Origin: Strongylocentrotus droebachiensis
Taxonomy: Eukaryota; Echinodermata; Echinoidea; Camarodonta; Strongylocentrotidae
Direction of reading: 5' to 3'
NCBI GenBank assembly: GCA_035222895.1
Contig: JAVYIG010000592.1
Location: 1-64,000, forward strand
DNA: 64,000 bases
The notes under the pieces were generated by a model. It made no database searches and was not told the origin of the DNA. It worked only from the letters and a program-made list of their open reading frames with translations. The translations under genes were made by a program, and so were the position numbers. Shown here in pieces: positions 24,101 to 38,000 of this stretch; within the stretch, counting starts at the first letter, position 1, and the number at the start of each line of letters is the position of its first letter.

Positions 24101-27100
24101 ACAGTTTAGGTCAAGGAACGGTCTATATAAGTTAAAGATTGTGAGGTGTAATTCTTGTAGTATCTTTTCCAGATATGTTTTAAAAAGACCACCTACTACA
24201 ACCCAGGAACAATAAGAAAATGGACCTTTTTTATTTCCGAAATTCACTCATACAATTGACCTAAATAAACAAAAAATGGAAAAGTAATACATAGACATTA
24301 TGTAAGATGACGGCTCAATATGATAATGGAATGTCACTGGTAACTTTTACTTTTCATCTCAACTCAAAAGTGTGAACAAAATTATAGCCTATCAATTTTT
24401 ACAAATTATAAGTTTTCTTTCATTACTTACCGGTAAAGCAAAGTCTGGAAGCCCATTTGTATCATCATTTATCTGCCTGGTATCTAAGCCTCGGTATCTC
24501 TCCTCTGGTTCGTTGGTCAGCTGTAAATAGGGCAATAACATGGAATGAATATCATAACAGTAAAATATATGGATTATTTCTATCACATTCTAAGAACAAA
24601 TAGATAAGTGCCTGGTAGACAATATAATACAATTTCAGTCTAATTTCCACAAATGCTAGTTTTGCTTTCTCAGTAAACAATTTGACAACATACAGACTAG
24701 GGTTATGTGTTAGATGTAATCTCAAACATTCAAAACTGAAAAATGAATTTTTCTCAAATGTACATCAGCTGTCCATCCACCTCCTGCCAGACATTACACA
24801 CAAATGTCTCATAACTACATGGTGAGAAGGATTTCTTTCTAAAGCTACTTGTAATCATCAAAACTTGAATAATAATAATAATAATAGGCATTTCTATAGT
24901 GCTGTCTATCTAGAATTCTATTCTGAGGCGCATTCATTATTCCGGCTTTAGCCTAGCTGCCATTTCAGCTCTCCAGCATTTCAAGGAATTAATCCCTGCC
25001 AGGTACCCATTTACCTCACCTGGGTCGAGTGTGGCAAATGAAGATTAATGCCTTGCCAAAGGACATTAGTGCCGTGTTGGGGATCGAATCATGACCTTTG
25101 AATTTCAAGTCAAGTGCTTAAACCACTCGACCACGACACTTCTCTTATATGGGTGGCAGCGGTGGGATATGTATTTCCTATTTCACTCAAATGGTACCCA
25201 ATATGTCAAAAATATGTTAAAAATCTTGGAGGAAATGCCTAAAAGGCATCGTTTAACAGTGTAAAAACTGAGATACATGGCCCTAGGTGTTATCAGTGTC
25301 TGTAATATGGGGTGACATTGAAGCCCTAAAAAATTGCGCTTCAAAATGATCATTTTCCCCGATAGACTAGTGTTATAAAAACCGTAAGGAAAACGAAAAA
25401 TGAAATTTCGATTTCCAATCATAAATATTGATAATCAAACAGACAGACGATCGACTTGTAAAAGTCATGGGATTCCTGACTGACCTAAAGGTTTATAATT
25501 ATGATTGCAGCATGACCTTAATCAAGGATTTTGTTTCAGAATCTGAGGCAATTTTACTGAGTCACTTTAAAGTAGAAAAATATTGGAACTTTAAAAAGAG
25601 TACAATGTGTAGTAATTCAGATTGAAATGTCAAATGGAATTTGTATAGCCACTACAGTCTGCAAAACAAAGCACACCAACTCTGACAAAACTAAAAATAT
25701 TATGGGAAAATGTTTTGCTTAGTTCATAATGAAGAGATGTTTGAGGCTTAATTTCTGACCATAAACACCTGATAGAACAACATGTCGGTACACTTTCAAG
25801 GCATCACAATTCAAAACTAAATAAATGAACGATGGCACAGCTGAGTGTATGAGCACAGAATGTTACTGAGTGCTGGCCCACTCTATGTATGTGATGCTAC
25901 CATGTCAGGAAGGCATCACTTACCCTGATGTTTGGTGGAAGATGCTGAGGTATTCTAGGAGGAGTCAGAGGTCTGGAGTCGATGGAACTGGAGGAGTTAT
26001 AACGACTGCTGTTTGACATGGTGTCTGTGAAAGACGTCTCACGTTCGTTCATGAAATAGCCACGTTGTCTTGCCTAGGAGTACATACAAACATAAAACAA
26101 TAAATACCTAATTGAGTCCAAGCATTACTGGAATATTGATTATAAGGGAATATACTGGATGGTTTCTTTTTGGCATAAACTGAAACCCCAGGACTAACAA
26201 AAACTTAAAGCATAAGCTCCACAGACATCGGACACCAGAGTAATTTGACATAAACAGTCTGCTGCATGTTTCAAAAGCATATCAAAGTAGGAAAAGAATT
26301 AATCTTTACTACATCTATGTCTGTTTCTTCATAATGAAGCATAATACTGTGTATCAAATCCTAGTTACATATAATAGACAAAATAGAAATACTAATGAGC
26401 TAAGTCAATTTTGAGACGTTGCTTTTCTTTAAATATCAGATATCATAATTCACTAGGCCATGAGGTTAATCTGCTCTTACTCGTAACTGGTGATTCAATG
26501 GAAACATTGAAGAAAGCTTGAACTTATTCAAAAGGTAAGTGTGTTAACTGCCAAAATATTGAACTGTTTTAATGCTTATAGATTATACAGTAAAGAATAA
26601 GTACTTAAATTGGAAATCTATATATGTTTGTTTAGTTAATATAGAACAGGATAAAGCTTACCTTCATGGCTTCTACTTCTCTCTTTAAGACCAGGCCATC
26701 AAACCTGTCAATGTCTCGAGGGAAGATAAAGGCCCGGATTTCAGACAGCAGAGAGAACTGTGAAAAAGAGAAGAACAATTGTAATATTAAATGAAATGCT
26801 GATGTGGTATACATGATTCTAGATGAATTCAATAAGATAGTCATCCTAAAAGGCCAAGCCCTTCCACTCCCACTGAGCCTCGTATAGGTGGAGCCATACA
26901 ACAACAACCCCTAAGATTCGTGATAATATTGTTGAGTAATTTCAGGTCCAAAAAACATTGCTATCAAAAGCATTATGGGTAGCGTATGAGAAATTGTAGC
27001 CTTTTCCCTGGAATATCATACAGCCGACTCAAATTAAATAACAACTCTCTGGCACAAACTATTGTATTTCTGTGCGCTTACTTTTTGCCATTTTGTGTAG

Positions 27101-30100
27101 TCAAAATACAAGATTTGACCAATCTTTATCATAAACTAAAATTCTTGAGAAATTGGATTTTATACCATATCCCCCAAGACATGTACTCCAGGGGCCCGTT
27201 TCACAGAGTCTTTATTCAATGACAAATGACAAAAATCAGTGACAAATCTGCTGATAACCAATCAGAAGCAAGGATTTCAGTAGCTTATAACAAAAACTGT
27301 CATTTGTCACTGATGACAAGTTTTGTGAAACACCCCCCTGTTTGACCAGATTCCTACCTTAGCATGAGTATCAAATAATTCAAAGAGCGCCATCACAAGG
27401 GCTTCGACGGTGATGGTAGTACGTTGATACTCCTCCAGGTAGTACATCATGGTGCCTCTCTCGTTCTCACTGAGGAGGTTCCGGGACTGGTCCTCTAGCA
27501 TACTCCAGTTCTGGACCCCAGCCATGCTCTTGTTGTACATCACCTGAGACCCGATACCACGACTGAATGCAGACTGTTCCAGGGATAAAGGAAAGAAAAA
27601 TGTTATTGAACTATCTTCCAATTGCTTCATACACAATTATCATAGCCAATGACAAACAAAGCAAAATCCAATTTTGTGAGGCAATGACATTGCTAAACAC
27701 ATAATAACCAAGGAACACAGAAACTGCTGTTTGACAAATTTCATATCATTGGCTTGATGGTCATGGACAGGGGTCCGTCGATCAAAATTGCTATATAGCT
27801 TTGATACTTTTCTTCTCGAAATCATGTTACTAAAGCCACAATTCGTTCTATTTTCATGAAGTGACGGTAGTGAGGAAAATCTGCACGCAAATTGTATGCG
27901 ATTTTCATCCCTAACGTCACTTCGTGAAATAGGGGACAAATTATATAAAATAAGAGTAACTGAATACAATAAATTCACTAAATTTCATCTTGGAAAATAC
28001 TTAGTGGCTATTGTATTCTAAAGGCAGAATTGATTTCAGAAGAAGTTATACATGTACGAGAGACTGTTAATTTTCAACTCACCGAAGGCCTCTCTGGAAT
28101 ATCAGCATAGATGGCATCTGTCTCCTCCCTTTCATCCCTTCTAACCGGTCTGGTGTTCGGCGGAGAATCCTTGACCTCATTCCCGGTCAGCCACTGTGTC
28201 CGGTCAATGGTCGTCCGGCCGTACGGCAGCTTGCCAACGTCCTTGATGGTCATCATCATCAGCTTGGATGATTTGAGGATATCCACTGCGTTCTGGTGCT
28301 CGATGTCAAGGAAGTTTCTGGAGTTGACGTCGAGGATTTGATCGCCAACCTGAATGATAGATAGATAGATAACTGGTTTATTAATGAAAAACATCATTGC
28401 GGCATAGCCGAATTACAATGATTTTAAAAATATTCCTTTTTAAAAATGACATAAATACATTTGTACAAACGTTTAAAATACATTGGGAAATATATATTTA
28501 AAATATATTGCATATATTCAAACTGCATCAAAAATTGATATCATTGTTAATGTGATAATACTGTGGAGTAGTAGGATATAAGTTAAAAGTTTAAATTTTT
28601 AAAAGTTGGTAAGTCATATGATAAGAAAGTTTAATAAAAAAGCTGTAGGAAGAAGATGAAGAAGAAGGGGAAAAGGGAACAGGAGAAAAAGAAGTTGAAG
28701 AACAAGAATAAAAAAGGAGAACAAGAAAAGGGGAAGAAGAATAAGAAAGGAAAGAAAAGAAAAATGATGAAAAATGTATAAGATTATGAGTATGACCATT
28801 GGTTATAAAAATAATATTGCAACTTACACTGTATGAGTAGAAGAGTTCTTACAATGACTCACCCATTACACATGTATACAAACACCAATGTTAAATCAAA
28901 TTTACTGTAAACCTCTATGTGGGCCTTAATATGAAGTCAAAAGTATGTTCTTAAATCCTCCACTATCAAAATGTCTCATATAGTTTTTGGGGGTGATTTC
29001 ATATCTTCTGATGATATGGAGTTTTTAAAGTGATACTGATTAGTCTGTTTAATATAAATCTTTTTTTCTTCTTCGCCCCTTTAGGTTGGTAAGATTAATT
29101 GTTTTTATTTAATCTATGCCATCTGCTAGAATTGGATGCTTTCTAGGTTAACTGTTGTAGATGAACCTAAGTGAGGGTTTTTTTATATAAAATTTCACAT
29201 TAATGTAAATGAAATTCAAAATTCAAAGCCCATTAAAATCCATTTACAAAAGTATCAATGACGTTACATGTACCAAAATATACGTGTTTGAATTATAGTA
29301 GCTACAAGTAATGTGCAATGATATATTAGGACAAAGAATTACTGAATCACTTGAATTGCATCTCTGATATGGCATTCAGCCAAATTTTTCATCCCTTGAT
29401 ATGACCATAGACATAATACGACCAAGGCTAATTATAATAATTCTATCCTTGATCAATATCTCTCTTAATTGGATGAAATGTATCATCTTAATCGCATGCT
29501 CCAAAAGAGCAGTGAACACTGAGAATAATTACAGTTCAACATACATACATGTACAATTCACCCATTTCATATATCCATATGGTTATTGGTTATGATTCAC
29601 ACAAACAGAAAATCATTTGTAAATGAATGTATACAGTAGCTTGAAACAAAGTAACATCATAGAAACACAATATTTGATGAATGAAATCTAAAAAATGTGA
29701 GTTTTGATTTTGTGAAAGGTACATGTAACCTTTGATTTTGATGTTTTATCTGACTGCTTTAAAAGAAATCCTAAGATACATGTATTTTACCTGACTGCTA
29801 CAAAAGAAATTGTCTGCTTGAAGATTAGAAACCAATTGACCTACATGTACTACATGTAATTTCAGTCCTTCTATCTTAATCAGATTAAATTGAGGATTAA
29901 CGTGTTACCAATCACTAGTGCATCAACTTGGTTTCAAACCAAGAACCTCCACATTGAAATAATGAAACCATTGTTAATTATAATAATTAAGTCGACTGAA
30001 CCATTACCAGTAATCTGTTTCTTTCACTCTCTTCTATTCTAAACACAAATTCTAGTTCCTGTCATATTTCCCTAAAAGGGCAAGTTCATTTAACTTCTGA

Positions 30101-31964
30101 GTTAATAGAAGCACACAAATTAAAGAAACAGACAAGTGAAAGTTTAAACAAAATCTTATTAAAGCCATTTTCAACTTGCAATCTATCAAACACAAATTGG
30201 CAACTCTGTGATGTATCTTGCAAGGTCCCCTTTCTATATGCTCTACTAACTCATTCACAAATTTCTATTTTCACGAAAGAAAATATTCAGTCATACATGC
30301 CACCTAGTATTATCATTAACAATATGTTGTCAAAACAACACATGCATGAAACATCTATTCCATCACCAATAATCAATAAAATATAAAGTTATACAATTTC
30401 TGTACAGAGCAAATACAAAAGAACCTCAAGGCACATGTTCATCTATGTCACAGATTGCCAAGTTGTGTGTTACCACTTCAGAAATTCATAACTGTCCTAT
30501 TTTCAATTGGGTTTTGCTCAAACCTTTACCAATATGTTGGTCTATTTGTCTACTTTTATTGCTAACTTCCCCTTTAATCCCTCTGCGTACAGAAAATGTT
30601 GACTTACCTTAAGACCAGCATGATCTGCCACAGAGTAAGTATCAATTCCAGTGATATAGATACCAAGACCAAACTCCTTTCCTCCTCGAATCATCAAACC
30701 AAGACTCTCTCCCTCATTCACTACAACATTGACCTGGAAAACAAAAATTACAAACTCAAATTTAGTCTTCTGCCAACATCTTGATGTATCAGGAAAACTA
30801 TGGAACATTTTACTATGTTACATGGGGAAAATTTTGACATCATATACATGTACAAACAGTGTAGAGCTTAAACCAAGAAACTGAGGCAAGCTAGTCCAAG
30901 ATAGTTTTGGTAATTTGGTGTCCCATACTTCACAAAGTATAGTACATTTCTGAACATATTAGCATCACATACATGTTTGTCTTTTCATTTGGTGTTATAA
31001 TACTGTAGCTCTAGTAGAGCTTTTAAATACAACCATCAGATATACACTTAACATCTTGGATGTGGTTTGTGACGCACGTCCACTATTTGAACATCAACCT
31101 GAAAAAACAGTCATTTGCTATAAAAAATGTGAGATATCATCAGAGTGACTATTCCTTTGTCCTTAAAAAGAGCTGTTTTGGAGTTTTTCACCACTCTTCC
31201 AGATCTTTTTATCACAAAGATCCATCCCTGCATGTTTATTCATTAAAAAATTGTTTTCATATTTATTCTTTTTCTTTGTTTTACTTGTCTTTCTGCACAA
31301 TCCTTAGAGTAATAGAAATAAACAAACATGGATACATGTATGCAAATCAATGGTGAGACAGAAAGTGAAATAGTGAGACGGTACATGTCTACATATTTGT
31401 AGAAAAGTAACCAGGAGAACTTAAGCTTTGAATCCTTTTTCAAAGTTGTTAATGTACATGCATCAGGTTCTCTATACTTGTTGTAAGAGCATTGAAAGGG
31501 TTAATTAACTACACACTTGAAGTCATGTTGATAACATCTGTTACACAAATCCTGCTCAGCAATTACACAGATATTGATTTTAACCATATTCTCACTCTTC
31601 TCACAGCCCAATGTTGACTTTCCAGGTTTTTGAATGAGCACATTGCCTAAATATAGGATGGTACATGTAGTACATGTAGCTGCTTTACACATCAAATTCC
31701 CTATTATGCATGGCATGTTTTTCAAATTGCTATCATATCTTTTACGAACATCATTCACTACTGTCATGTATACCGGGGTATTTGAATTGTATTTTGTTGC
31801 AAACAATTTATCTAGAACTGGAAAAAAAAAAAAAAAAAATGGTTGCTTAATGCATACATACATGTGTATTTCCATATTTTCATGTTTCTGTCCCCATACC
31901 ACTGGGTACCAACTGAATGTACCGTAAATCTCCGTGTATAAGGCACACCCCTATTTTGGGGAGG

Positions 31965-32017
<53 letters not shown>

Positions 32018-35000
32018 GTTTTTGTTTTGTTGTTGTTGTTGTTGTTTTGTTGCCGAAAACCCACGAGGGAAAGGACCTTCATTTTACATCGAGGTGCAGT
32101 TGAAGTTGTGAACTTGTCACAAATAATAGTAACAATGTCGTTGTAGAAGAATGTGTAAGATCATTAATGTAAATTAAAAACAGGTCCAGACTCTAAGGCT
32201 TCATGATACCAAGTGTCCCACACCAGGCCCATCACATCACCTAGCAGAAGCACGGTGTTCTATGCCAAACATCAATAGTCATGCATGATATGAATAGAAA
32301 AAAAAATTGAGGAATTATTATTATAAACTACATTTTGAGATCTATTAGAAAGATTACTTTCAAATCAAGATGACAGACAAATTTGAGTGTTGTTGTAGTT
32401 TCCGAGTGGTGAGTCAACACACTGACTACTGAGCTGGGAGACATTGCCAGGCATAGCGCCATAAATCGAAACTAAAAAAAAATCTGTACCTGTGTATAAG
32501 GCGCACCCCCGACTTTCAAATTTTTTCGGCGGCAAAAAAGTGTGACTTATACACGGAGATTTACGGTATAATGTACATGTATTTGATTCATTCCTAATGC
32601 ATAATGACATCTCCTTGGTTGAAATTCACTTTGAATCCTTGATTGTTGCTATGTCAGGCAAGCTTTATAGTCATCAATAGAAACTTCAGTTTAAAAATTT
32701 ATATCAGTATATAAATAGTAAACGGTTCGATAGACATGAATAGATGTTTTCTTTATCCCTCTACGCTCGATCTCATCTTCTCAACAGGGATTTTTTTTTC
32801 TTTTTTTTCGGGGGCTCCATATCCAGTTTTGGGGAAATTTTCTGGGGGGTCATTCCATGTCAAATCACCCAAAAAATCTGAAAATCTGAACCCGACCATT
32901 TTTGATTTTGATTAAACTTAGTGTACTTGTTAAGTGTGATCTCACAGCACCAAATCCAAAATTTTAGGTCAATTGGGTGAGGGGTTTGGGAGATACGGCC
33001 AACCAAATTTTGAGATATTTGCAAAAATGGTGGTGGCGGGCCTACCTTTGAACCCTTGTATCTCGGGACCTAATGGGTCAATCTTCACACAATTTGTATT
33101 GTTGGAAATGGTATCCATTGAGGATTCCAAATCTGCCACCATTTTGAAAATTTGTACATGTTGGGGTACTTTGACCTCTTGACCTAAGATTTGACCTTGA
33201 AATTGACCTTGTGGATCACGTAACCTTGACACCATTTTTCATGAAATGCAATCTCTGACATGTTCACTTAAACATATAAAAGTTTCAGAGATATGATATT
33301 TTTTGTTTAGGAGCAATAAGGATTGAAAGTAGCCATACTTACAGATATTCACAATAAACCCTATTATAATGTATACAATACATGCAATATGCACAGTACA
33401 ACATACATCTTCCACATGCTTTTTTGTTCTAGTCATACCCATTCTAAATGTCAGCAGTACTTGAATAAAAATAAAATGACAAGTTCATATAGGCCTAAAG
33501 GGTTAACAGGATGTAAGACTTTAGGCCTCTGAGTCGGTTCTAGGATAATTACCCCCCCCCCCGGAGGACAATTACCCCCGAGGACTATTACACCCAGAGG
33601 ACAATTAACCCCAGAAAATTACCTCCTAGGACAATCTATCCCCCCCCCCCCCCGAGGACAATTACCCCCCCCCTGGAAAATTACCCCCCAAGGATAATTA
33701 CCTCCCCCCAAAAAAATCTGCTTTGATTAAAACCAACTTATTATCAGGATGGACTTCCCCTTTAACGAATAAGGGGGGGGGGGTAATTGTCCGGGGGGTA
33801 ATTGTCCTCGGGGGGGGGGGGGGGGACAGATTGTCCTAGAAGGTAATTTTCTGGGGGTAATTGTCCTATGGGTGTGATAGTCCTCGGGGGGTAATTTTCC
33901 TCGGGCGGGGGGGGGGGGGGGGGATTTCCGGGGGGTTAGTTTTCCAGGGGGGGTAATTATCCTAGAACCGACTCAGAGGCCTAAAGCCATACATCCTGTT
34001 AACCCTTTAGGCCTATATGAACTTAGAATGGATATGCCTAGAACAAAAAAGCATGTTGAAGATGTACATGTATGTTGTACTGTGCATATTGCATGTATTG
34101 TATACATTATAATAGGGTTTATTGTAAATATCTGTAAGTATGGATACTTTCAATCCTTATTGCTCCTAAACAAAAAATATTATATCTCTGAAACTTTTAT
34201 ATGTTTTAGTGAACATGTCAGAGATTGCATTTCATGAAAAATGTTGTCAAGGTTACGTGATCCACAAGGTCAATTTCAAGGTCAAATCTTAGGTCAAGAG
34301 GTCAAAGTACCCCAACATATACAAATTTTCAAAATGGCGGCAGATTTGGAATCCTTATTGAATACCCTTTCCAACAATACAAATTTTGTGAAGATTGACC
34401 CATTAGGTCCTGAAATACAAGGGTTCAAAGGTAGGCCCGTCACCTCCATTTTTGAAAAAATCTCAAAATTTGGTGGGCCGTATCTCCCAAACCCCTCACC
34501 CGATTGACCTAGAATTTGGGATTTGGTGCTGAGAGATCAGACTTAACAAGTACACAAAGTTTCATAAAAATCAAAAATGGTCGGGTTAAAACCATTGGGT
34601 GATTTGACATGGAATGACCCTGGGGCTACTTTTTCAACTTTCGGGGGCTCTTTTCTCTGGGGCTACTTTTTCATTAATTCATAAAAGGATAAAGTTTGTT
34701 GAGTTCATTTAGTAGGCTTACTGGCTTATATATCTTTGATTAAGGTTTTGGGCTTCCTGTTTCATATTTACCCATTCAAAAAGAAAGCATGTATCTAGTT
34801 AAATAACTAAGTTTAAGTTCTCACCTTCTTCTCATCGCCATTTTTGAGGAGGTTGAGACCACTCTTTCTATTCTGTGTATCATTAAGCATCCTCCCACCG
34901 AGGGGGTCGACGTCCGGTGGAGGGGACACACTGCGCCCCTTGGGGTTCACCCATGTGTAGGTCTGGTGGGAGAAGAAGGAGCCGGGGACACGTCCAACAC

Positions 35001-38000
35001 TCTTGACATACAAGACCAGCTTGTTGACTGCCTTTAAGATCTGCAAATAAAATTTAAAAAAATGTTGTTACTACATCTTGATTTTTATGAAAATCATAAC
35101 TTTAAGGATAAATACTTGTTATTGTAAGCAAAATTGAAAAAGCACATGTACAGTATAAGACTTCTTACCCAATGAAGCAGTGAGACAATAGGTTTGAAAA
35201 TGTACACTTCTTGATGTAGACTTGAATGGTGAAACATTTATTATTCTATTTGACAAATTAAGTTTATTATGTACAGTACATGTACAACATGACTAACATC
35301 TTTACGTTCATGTATTAACATGTTCCAGAACAGCTGGGTGCGAAAAGTGAAATAAAGAAACTTATTAAAAGATAATGCCCAAAATGTATACAGGTAATTT
35401 GTATTACAAAACTGCAAGCTACATATGTGTTTATACAGACCTATGCAGAGAGGATGAAAACCTGTTGCCATGGTAATTAATGTTCTGCATGGATAATCAG
35501 GGCAAGGATGACAATTACCTAATTGGTTGCCTGAATTGGTCCGTTGATGATACATGTAAAGGTAAACCACTATACATGTATGTATGATTGTAACACTAAC
35601 AGTTTTGATTCTCTTGGCTTTGGTTTTGGTATTTATGCATCAGAAGTTCTTTTTTAGTTTAAATCCCAAGAATACAGTCAATGCACATGCATAATACTGT
35701 TTTCATGTGATCTTTATTTCTACCGGTATAACATACACCATCTAGATGTAAGTTTACTCAACACTGCACTGAACAATAGTCTCATTATTTAACTACCATG
35801 TTGTGTTCAGTTAACTTTCCTTTGTGCGCTCTTCTCCCATTCAGTATTGATTTATTCCCAATGGGGGTCTCAGAGTTGAATGGAAGAATGCAAGGGTAAA
35901 AAAACCACTGACCATAAAATGATAAAAGCCCAGTTTGCATGACAAAGGGGCTTTAAGAATAGGGACTGAATACCCTAGTACAATTTACGTCACCATTAAG
36001 CCAGGGTGGGAGCAGGGGAAGTGTACACAGACTAGAAGCCTGTTCAGATGAGAGGACATTCATATGAAACTCATATGTATAAACAAATGTATTACCGGTA
36101 TAAGAATCATCATCTAGCAGAATGGGGGCATTCACACAAGACTTTAACAATGTATAAAGAAATGTTGAATTGTATAAAGCAAAAAGTTTTGAAGAGGTGA
36201 CTGCAAGCATATCATCAGTGCTTGTTACACGCTAAATTATATGTTTGTATGATACAACGTTCAGACTATAGAACAAGATCCTGGTTCTTTAACTTTTTTT
36301 GTATAAATGTCACACATTCATTTTGCGATACAATATTATATACTTACTATTTTTCTTTATTTTGTTGTTGTTTTATTTTTAATTGACTGCTAAGAAAGCA
36401 TGTGCATGCTTGTATTAGCGACCAGAGGAAAACGTAACAAGGATACATGCCTTGCCAAAGGACACTAGTGCATCACCTTGGTTTCGAACCTGAGACCTTA
36501 CAGTTACGAGACCACCGCTTTTCCAATGAGCCAATTACTGATCGTATAACTACTTTTATGTATATGTATATGATTTTCATATACCGGTAGTGCCTTAGTG
36601 GTATGATACATTTACATGTAGGGTAGTGTGAACATGGAATCATTGAAATAGCTGTCACGCCAGAATGCCAGATGCTGCTGGTATTGATTCTCTTCTGATG
36701 AAATGTTTACACAACTGATGTCTTTGTGATGGAAACAACACACAACAAGTGGTCTTGACTTTCAGAGATTAGAAATGTAGGCAGGATATTTTTACTTCTG
36801 ATCCACCATTCAAATCAACATGAAAAGAAAGTGTATGAAAATCATGAGCTTCACACTCCAAGTGAAACAGAGCTTACAGAGTATTCAATGAAATCAGATG
36901 TATTTTGGGAAAAAACTAACAAATGCAAAAAAAGGATTATTTACTTTTACTTGTACATATATGTCTGATCCACTTTTCTATAAAAGAGAAATAATTAAAA
37001 AATTAAGGATACTTTCATCATTTGCTTGACTTTACATGTACATGTAGCTGAATTTGGATAATTAATCTGGGAAGAATGTATTAAAGGGGAAAAAAGAAAA
37101 AAAAAGCAGCATAGTACTTAACATTAATATTTTTGTTAATCTAACCTGCAATTCATAAAACTACTGTGACTTTAAATTGAGTGATGAACCAACTCATTGA
37201 AATTAAGAATGCTCTAAGAATGTTGTAGGGAACTGCACATACACCCTGGTCTGTACATTACATGTACTTTTGTAAATGAATCTACATGTATTAACAGGGA
37301 TTTCAATTCAATTCCAAGTGACAAGAAACTGAATTTTAAAAAATCCTCTGAAATTCAAAATAATAAACCATCATTACATCTTCTTGATGTCATGTTTGAC
37401 TTTCATAGTGTTCTACAGAGTAAATAATAGACCAGTAATTATATTTATCCACTTATGACAGTCCACACTGCCATACACTGCCTATCAAATTGATTCAATC
37501 ATCCATTCGCCACTTCAACTTTTCATTAAATATCTATCTGCCTCCCAGGCATGGAGGACCATTTCCCATTGTAAGCGGGAAGATATGATAACCAAGGACA
37601 AAGCAATACTTGAAATTGGACAGATACTACCCCACTGGTTGTGTACATAGAAGGCACGCATGTAAACACAAGCAGTGCGTGTGGGAGCGAGCTTACACTA
37701 CCCCAAGCTACCGCATGAAAGCCTCTCGTCACCCTTTATGAGTCACACATTGCTATGGTAACGGTGCACACTGGCTCTTGGTATGAAGGCTGCATTGTAG
37801 ACTATATCCTCAGCCATTTTTGTATGATTACCCAATTTAGGGACCTTGCAAATCTGTTTTTGTTAAAAGTGTTTACAGATTACCGAAATCATTTTTAACA
37901 CAGTCTACATTTTCATATTTGTCCTTAAAAAGAAATTGAAGTTATACAATTCAGGTGTATGCAAAAATTATTTGTCTTGCTGTCAATTTTGTGAATCATA

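Noticed and set aside
27640-27978. 112-codon minus-strand frame between whirlin exons 4 and 5
   Set aside because: No acceptor/donor pair in phase and no whirlin similarity; adjacent exons already join in phase 0.
33540-33960. Regularly spaced GGACAATTACCCC units as a CRISPR-like array
   Set aside because: Units are degenerate, spacers are not unique, the array is palindromic, and the genome is eukaryotic.
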